The translations under genes were made by a program, and so were the position numbers. The notes below the pieces were generated by a model that had not been told where the DNA came from, searched no databases, and was given only the letters and a program-made list of their open reading frames with translations. A DNA stretch of 64,000 bases, taken from NCBI RefSeq assembly GCF_937616625.2, contig NC_065570.1, positions 14,146,001-14,210,000 on the forward strand, given 5' to 3'. The DNA comes from Mercurialis annua. Taxonomy: Eukaryota > Streptophyta > Magnoliopsida > Malpighiales > Euphorbiaceae. This document shows, in pieces, positions 58,501 through 64,000 of the stretch. Each line of letters starts with the position of its first letter. The first letter of the stretch is position 1.

Positions 58501-58810
58501 TTCGAATCAACTCCAATTTAAACACCCACTATGTCACTTCATATATGACTCGTACATATTCATCTCATCTTGAGAATTTACGGAATTCCATTCTATCCGT
58601 GATCAAATCGTTGAGTGACATGGTTTCACATTTTGTTTCCTTGCTTTGCTTAACATGTAACATTTCCATTTCCATCAAATTAGTAAATCCGTAATCCATA
58701 TAACTTTGATCTCACTTAACTCTTTATATATCATACGTGTCTTGAAAAGATGCTGACAATTCACACGTCATACGTTAACAATTAACGTCACAGAAGTATG
58801 GGGTATTACA

Positions 58811-60780
58811 TGGCATGTGGGTTTCTCTGATGTTCATTACTTCCCTCCTCTGTTTTCTTCTAATCGTTGAAATGCTGTGTCCTCCTCCATTGATCATATG
58901 TATGGTTCCCAGTATTTTCGACGGCCTCTCGTCTTCCTTTTCTTTTTCTTTTTCGTCTCTGCTCCTCTTTTCCCCTTTGTCATTGTTTTTTGTTTTGTGA
59001 GCTACAAACTTCCTTAGTTCGCTCGTGTCTATCATTCTCTCAATTTTGACTTTCAAATCTCGGCAACTGTCTGTTTCGTGCCCATAATCTTCGTGGAACT
59101 TGCAGTATTTTCTTGTGTCTCTGATTTTAGCTTTCATCTTTGGTGGCCATACCACATTCTTAACATTCTCTTTAATCCATATGAGGACATTAGTTCGGCT
59201 GGTGTTGAGTGGTGTGAAGTTGCTTTCATCGTCTCGGGGGTCGTATCTTGGTTCGTATCTTGTTTGTGGGGCGAATCGTCTATTCTCCTCTGGCCTTCCT
59301 CTCCTATCTTCTGACTTAGACTTCGACTTTTCTTTGGATTTTTCTTTTAACTCTTTTCCCTTTGCTTCTTTACCGCGAATTTCCCTACGACCCTCATCTA
59401 GTTCGAAATATTTTTAGGCTATGCCCATAAGGTTTGAGAAAGTTGTGGGTTTATTGACTAGCAACTTGTCCACTAATTTGCCGAATCGTGTTCCTTCCCG
59501 CAACGCTTCCGTTGCCATGTCGACATTTAGATTATCTATCTTCATAGCTTGCTTGTTGAACCGCTCGATGTAACGTTTCAGTGTTTCTCCTTCCTCCTGA
59601 ATGCACGACCTCAAGATGCTTGTGGTTGTTTTTGCTGGTATGTTTGTGAAGTATCTGTTGAGAAATTCTGTTGATAGCAAGGCGAATCTCTTGATTGAAC
59701 CAGGTTTTAGCTTGTTGTACCACCTGTGGGCGGTACCTGTGAGAGTGGTTGGGAACACTCGGCACATGATTGCGTCTGATATGCTTAATAGCCCCATAGG
59801 GGCCATGAATCTGGAAGTATGGACTCGTGAGTCTCCTTCTCCATTGAAGGTTGGTAAAACCGGCAACTTCATGTTGTAGGGAATTGTTTCCTCCATTATT
59901 TCGGGCGAAAGGGGCGATCCCTTCAGCCTGAGGTCGTCTATGTCAAGCTCTTTAGATTTCAGTTTTTTAAGTGCTTTGGCGATTTTCTCCTCCAGGTCTT
60001 CTTCTACCACGTAGGTAGCTTTACTTTTTTGGGGCGATTATGAGGATTCGCCTTCCCCTTCTGGGTGTTTCTTCTTCGGTTGCTCTTTCCCTGCATCCTT
60101 GTCCTGTCTTTTGCTCTTAGGCGGTGCGTCTTCTTTTTCTTTCTCCCTTCGCTCTTCTCTTTTAGAGTTGAGCCCGCTTCGGGCGTCATCCTGGTTTGCA
60201 TCGTTTCTGGGTGCGTCTCTTGGGGTTTGTTCATTAGAATCGTCTCTTCCATCTTTTTGATTCTCTGGGCGTTCCTCCTCCTCGTTTCTGGTTTCGTTTT
60301 TCCGTTGATTTCTTTCATTTATTCCTTCGGTTCTTCCTTCGTTTCCTCTTTCATTTCTGGGTTCTTTTCTTTTTTGGCTTCTTCCTCTAGTTGGCTCCTG
60401 TCGGCCTGGATTTGTGTTTTCGGTTCTTCCTCTTCTTCTGGTAGAGATTGGGTTAAATTTTCCCTTCGGATTTTCATTGTTTCGTCATGCCTATCCAGAT
60501 TTGCTTGGACAGATTCCAACATCTTTTTTAACATGTTGTTGTATATATCTTGCGCCGCCATGCCTGGCGTTGGTTCATCATCAGTTCTCAGATTGAAAGC
60601 AATTGGGTTGCATCCTCTCATTGGGTTGGTTTGGTACTGGGGAGTAGAAAAGGAGGTTCCTCCGGTGTCATTCTTCCCAGCAGAGCTGTGCATCCCGTCT
60701 TCAGAAACGTTGATTATTTCCAGCGTGTTTTTGGGGTCCATTGGTTGTTTGTCTTTCAGGTTCACTCCTTCAGAAGTCAT
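58811..60780 (-). pseudogene. Element B gag
   Basis: Begins near 60780 (MTSEGVNLKDKQ) with a charged N-terminal region, an in-frame stop at 60319-60321 and a frame change near 60010. It then has the gag core 60010-59414 (AIMCRVFPTTLTGTAHRWY, LKRYIERFNKQAMKI), a stop at 59414-59416, and a C-terminal part with YCKFHEDYGHETDSC (zinc-knuckle-like) near 59085. The reading ends where D is inserted. It is non-functional as a whole. Confidence 0.87.
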
Positions 60781-60847
60781 CTTCTTCAATGAAATTTGTT
60801 TGAGTTCAGAAAAGCTCCTTCAATTTTGAAGTTTAGTTAAGCTCTTC

Positions 60848-60863
60848 TCACAGACGGCGCCAA
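60848..60863 (-). other. Primer binding site of element B
   Basis: On the minus strand TGGCGCCGTCTGTGAG, next to the 5' LTR; it nearly matches the site of element A. Confidence 0.8.
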
Positions 60864-60864
60864 T

Positions 60865-61464
60865 TGATGGAGTCTGCCTTCTGAACCGGTGAATGAGACC
60901 TGCAAAACATGGTAGAAGCTAACCGGACGGTGGTTGTCAGATTAACTCTCTGATGCTAAAGTCAGTTTAGAGCTTTGAGCAGCGTTTCGAGTATATGAAT
61001 GTAATTGTGTTTTTAGGTATACCTCGTGCTCCTTTTATAGTAGATGATTGCATACCTAGTAGTGTTATAGTAGGAAAGTGAATCCTACTTTGTAGGGATT
61101 GACCCTGATTTAGTGTGATCTTCCTTATTCAGACATGAGTCCTATTTAGGAACGTCTTCCTAAATAGTCTCGTCTTCCTAAGTTAGAGTTTATCTTTCTA
61201 AGTTTGAGTTTATACCCAAATAGGAAGATATTTCAGAATTATGTAGTAAATCTGGCGATCTATCCGAATCCCAGGATCAACGCGCTTTGGCCGAGTTCTA
61301 AGGGATTCAGTTTTCATCTTATTGAATGATATAATGGCGAATCCTACGGATTCTGCTATCTTCCTTATTTATTTGGTTCTTCTAATGGGAGTCCGGTATC
61401 ACCTGAGAGTTGATCTCATGTGACTCGGCTCCATTGTAATTAAGATAGGATTCGATATCCATCA
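60865..61464 (-). repeat. 5' LTR of element B
   Basis: 600 bp, same length as 50203-50802 with many single-base differences. Fixes the direction of B because the primer site abuts it. Confidence 0.9.
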
Positions 61465-61469
61465 GTAAT

Positions 61470-61730
61470 TAAAGTTATAGATAAAGAGAATTATTTTTTA
61501 AAAATACATACATATTTAGTTTAAGAATACGTGATAATTTAGCTTAAATAAAAAAATAACTTCTCTAAAAAGATCTTTTTGCTAATTGATAAATTATTTT
61601 GTCTGAACCTTATAACTTATGTATAAAAGAAAAATGAGAAATTGTAATTTTTTCTGGAAAAAATATTAAAATCAAAATGAACAATATTAAACTAATAACG
61701 CTGGTAGTGTCTAAACCGGAAATTTCCATA
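61470..61730. other. AT-rich intergenic DNA
   Basis: Short spacer between element B and the next foldback element. Nothing recognised. Confidence 0.6.
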
Positions 61731-61739
61731 ATTAAATAA

Positions 61740-62766
61740 GAACAAAAATTTCCTGCTGCCTAGGCAGCAGGAAACTCCTGCAGCATGGTATGTGGCAGCC
61801 TAAGAGGCTGCCACGCCTTGCTCGTTTTAATTTCTTTGTTACTTGGCTAATTAACCAGTTTACTCTATTTAATTTTCAAATTAACATAAATAACTTCTCT
61901 CATAATTAAAAGGAACAAATAAATTACAATAACAATTGTTCTATCTTCGTTAAATAGAAATCCATCGTAAAGCCTTTAACCGAGGGTTTAGCTTTCTCAC
62001 TCTATTGAAGCAAACTGATGGGATAAGGATGCAAATTCCTACACTCGCCTTCAATATTATCACCCACTAATCTATGTTTCCATCTATGATCAATTGCTTT
62101 TATATTTTCTGCTACAACCAGTAAAAATGTTGGCAATGACCAATAAGTTTCATATATTCTCTTATGTTTTTAAACCAACATCTACTTTTGTAATTTATGT
62201 GTGTATCCTCCTTCTCTCTCTTTGTCTACGTTAACCTCCATCACTATGTTGTTAAAGTAACATGGCATATTTCTGTAGAACATTGCATGGTAATACTCTG
62301 CTAATATTTTTCCTTGTAAATTTACTTCCCATAATTTTAAAATCTATCATCAGCAACCACAAGATCAGAATCTAGGGATATTTAACTCGTCTAACATTTA
62401 ATGGAAGTATATTAGCAAAGTAAATTCTTGCATAATTAATTGAATGTTGTACAGAAGTCGCATTTACTAAAAGCCAAAGCTTCAGAAAATTGGGAACTAC
62501 GATATCTATCTCCATTAAACAGAGGTGCAATGGAATTAATCACAGATCTTATTTTAGGTGATAACCTATTTAATGAAGATGTTGCTACTGCAAATTACTT
62601 GATTCGAGAGAAGTTATTAATGTTAATCCAAAAATATATAAGCCAAACTGGTTAATTAACCAAGTAACAAAGATATTAAAACGAGCAAGGCGTGGCAGCT
62701 CCTTAAGCTGCCACATACCATGCTGCAGGAGTTTCCTGCTGCCTAGGCAGCAGGAAATTTTTGTTT
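61740..62766. mobile_element. Mutator-type non-autonomous element with ~125-bp TIRs
   Basis: 1027 bp; the inverted ends share AACAAAAATTTCCTGCTGCC, the palindrome CCTGCTGCCTAGGCAGCAGG and GTGGCAGC hairpins, and extend to about 125 bp each. A perfect 9-bp duplication ATTAAATAA lies at 61731-61739 and 62767-62775. The 770-bp interior has no transposase; a 71-codon frame at 62440-62655 shows no motif. Confidence 0.87.
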
Positions 62767-62910
62767 ATTAAATAAATAGAATATTTATTAAAACAATAAA
62801 ATTGCTTAAAGATTTGTTGCTAAAGTTATAAGCAATAAGACAAAATATAATTTATTTGGATAATACACATCTGAAGAGGAAGTAATTATATATTATTAAT
62901 TTTAAGTTTA

Positions 62911-64000
62911 TCATGCCAGAGATTCATCATCATGCACCTTTTCTTGTTTAGCTTCCAACCCATGCTCATCACCATCATCATCTTCATCCTCATAATTATT
63001 CACAATTCCAGCAGACACAGCTCCTCTAAAATCACTAATATTTCCAAAATTCAAGAGAAGAGTTCCGAACATGGCACCCACAAATGCAATACCAAAACAA
63101 GCGCTGACATTTCCAGGAATTGAAGCAGCAATAGCGAACCCTACACAGGATCCTAAAGCCCTACACCATGAAAACCATGCAGAGAATGCACCTTGTTTAC
63201 CATGAGGCGAGCAATCCACCATCAAAACCCTACCAAAAGCATGAAGAAGCCCGACTGATGTGCTCTGTACTGCAGCTAACACTACAACATGTCCTCTATG
63301 CCAAATCTTTCCTCTGTAATAGAAAGCTACTCCGGCTGTCACTATCGACAAGTAAAACCCTAGCAGATGCATTTTCACTGCACTTCCCTTGATGAGTTGC
63401 TGAAACATATGAATTAGAGGCAACGAAGCGATGGGAAAAATGAAATAAGTTAGCCAAATACCCAGAATAAACACGGGTTTGAAGCATAAATCGCCTATGA
63501 GATAGAGTACTGCACCGGTGAAAATGCACATTGTAGTAAATGTAGAAATGAAACCCAAAATTAGGGTTCCAAAAGCATGTGGGTACTTGAAAATGGAGAG
63601 AAAATGGGCCATAGGTGAGGTATTCTGTGAAGAAGAAGAAGAAGAAGAAGAAGGTCTAACAGTATAGACATGCGATAAACCAACAAGCCATTTAAGGCCA
63701 CTGAAAATGGAGACAACCCAAAGGCTCACAAATTGTTCGCCATTTTTAAGCATATGGTAAATGAAAGTTGATATAATGGCAGACCCAACGCCACCAGCAG
63801 CAGTAGCGTAAAGTGAGAGCCAACTAGATACTCCTCTACGCATTTCAAACTGGCTTTTGTCAAGTGTTGGTCCAGTAAAATCTTTAACCATTAGGGCAAG
63901 TTGCCGAGTATGAGAAGCTGTAGCAACAATGCTAGCTGCAACAATGGCGGCAATATATGGCGGGAAGATCCATGTGACATTGAAGAAACCAGTGGGTAAA
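62911..64000 (-). CDS. Multi-pass membrane protein, C-terminal part (runs off the window)
   Basis: Stop at 62911; the frame is open to the window edge (at least 362 codons), so the ATG at 63891 is internal. The visible part has about nine hydrophobic helices, for example WLSLYATAAGGVGSAIIST near its start, LILGFISTFTTMCIFTGAV in the middle and SACFGIAFVGAMFGTLLL near the end. Between two of them lies a GRVLMVDCSPHGKQGAFSAW loop, which resembles a transporter-type signature. A Ser-run (TCT repeats, about 63634-63655) and a strongly acidic tail (NNYEDEDDDGDE) flank the core. The alternating helix pattern suggests a major-facilitator-like fold, but I do not recognise the family. No intron is seen in this part. 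Confidence 0.78.
   Translation of the reverse strand, partial: LPTGFFNVTWIFPPYIAAIVAASIVATASHTRQLALMVKDFTGPTLDKSQFEMRRGVSSWLSLYATAAGGVGSAIISTFIYHMLKNGEQFVSLWVVSIFSGLKWLVGLSHVYTVRPSSSSSSSSQNTSPMAHFLSIFKYPHAFGTLILGFISTFTTMCIFTGAVLYLIGDLCFKPVFILGIWLTYFIFPIASLPLIHMFQQLIKGSAVKMHLLGFYLSIVTAGVAFYYRGKIWHRGHVVVLAAVQSTSVGLLHAFGRVLMVDCSPHGKQGAFSAWFSWCRALGSCVGFAIAASIPGNVSACFGIAFVGAMFGTLLLNFGNISDFRGAVSAGIVNNYEDEDDDGDEHGLEAKQEKVHDDESLA

Larger units (their letters stand above)
55760..58810 (-). mobile_element. Solo LTR D, related to the LTRs of element C
   Basis: 3051 bp with a perfect TGGCA duplication at 55755-55759 and 58811-58815. In minus orientation it starts TGTAATACCCC and ends with a stretch that matches C's LTR end closely (CTTGCTACGGGTTT, CCCATTCCCTAGCGCCGG). 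No primer site or second LTR was found, so it is a solo LTR of a sister family. TATA region ACTATAAATA at 58191-58200. Three minisatellite units, a set of GTGCG palindromes (57560-57690) and an inverted copy of the C module (58221-58500) lie inside. Confidence 0.87.
50203..61464 (-). mobile_element. Element B: Tat-lineage element lacking RT, RNase H and integrase
   Basis: 11,262 bp on the minus strand with 600-bp LTRs at both ends, a GGCGCC-type primer site at 60848-60863 and a polypurine tract at 50803-50815. Coding order on the minus strand is gag then protease; the next thing after protease is the 40-bp repeat zone and the antisense gene, so most of pol is missing. It is interrupted by solo LTR D (55760-58810) and by a 1469-bp solo LTR (52392-53860). 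Flanks are ATTAA and GTAAT, so the target duplication is not clean. LTR divergence is roughly 5 per cent by eye. Confidence 0.88.

Noticed and set aside
55760..58810. Element D as a complete small LTR element
   Set aside because: There is only one set of ends, no internal primer site or polypurine tract, and layout parallels one LTR of C; solo LTR is the simpler reading.
60065..60829. 254-codon plus-strand frame over the gag of B
   Set aside because: It is the mirror of the gag coding region on the minus strand; its hydrophobic repeats are the complement of Lys/Glu-rich codons.
62440..62655. 71-codon frame in the Mutator-type foldback element
   Set aside because: Too short, no transposase motif, no sign of a conserved family.

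Overview
This is plant nuclear DNA, most likely from a dicot. Three intron-containing or membrane-protein host genes sit in a thick layer of nested transposable elements. The plant assignment rests on a chloroplast PAM68-type gene, plant retrotransposon lineages (Ty3/gypsy Tat and Tekay-like, Ty1/copia), Mutator-like elements and a plant mobile domain (PMD) gene. No rRNA, tRNA or CRISPR locus was found.

Layout. 1-1532 is AT-rich with two foldback elements. 1533-20407 is a Tat-lineage Ty3/gypsy element (here 'A') with both LTRs, a GGAAT target duplication, an otherwise open pol and a three-exon antisense gene before its 3' LTR. Its RNase H region was split by a 9.2-kb non-coding LTR element ('C', LARD-like, 6009-15201) whose two 2483-bp LTRs are almost identical. 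21270-26103 is the main host-gene island: a PAM68-like gene on the minus strand and a four-exon coiled-coil gene on the plus strand, with MITEs around them. 27449-27764 is a short L1-type LINE remnant. 28092-43563 is a Mutator-like element ('F') with 153-bp TIRs and a 9-bp target duplication; it carries a decayed transposase and a decayed PMD gene. A dead copia element ('G', 29972-39392) sits inside the PMD gene, and G's gag is itself split by an inverted solo LTR of the same family ('H'). 45018-49608 is a 5'-truncated, decayed Tat element ('E'). 50203-61464 is a second Tat element on the minus strand ('B'). It lacks RT, RNase H and integrase and is split by two solo LTRs: one of 1469 bp in its antisense gene, and one of 3051 bp ('D', related to C) in its protease region. 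61740-62766 is a small Mutator-type foldback element. 62911-64000 is the 3' part of a multi-pass membrane protein gene that runs off the window.

The order of events can be read from the nesting: A before C; B before D and before the 1469-bp solo LTR; F before G before H. LTR divergence by eye agrees: C about 2 mismatches in 2483 bp, A 4 in 421 bp plus one 2-bp indel, G a few per cent, B roughly 5 per cent.

The most unusual signals concern the Tat elements. A, B and E all carry an antisense gene between pol and the 3' LTR, and all three have a TATA-like GTATT(T/C)ATGC box on the antisense strand exactly 30 bp inside the LTR edge. A's pol also holds two stop-free GT-AG insertions (63 and 69 nt) at conserved positions in RNase H and integrase that look like spliceable in-frame mini-introns. 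In addition, a 280-bp module occurs in opposite relative orientation and a different LTR zone in C and D.
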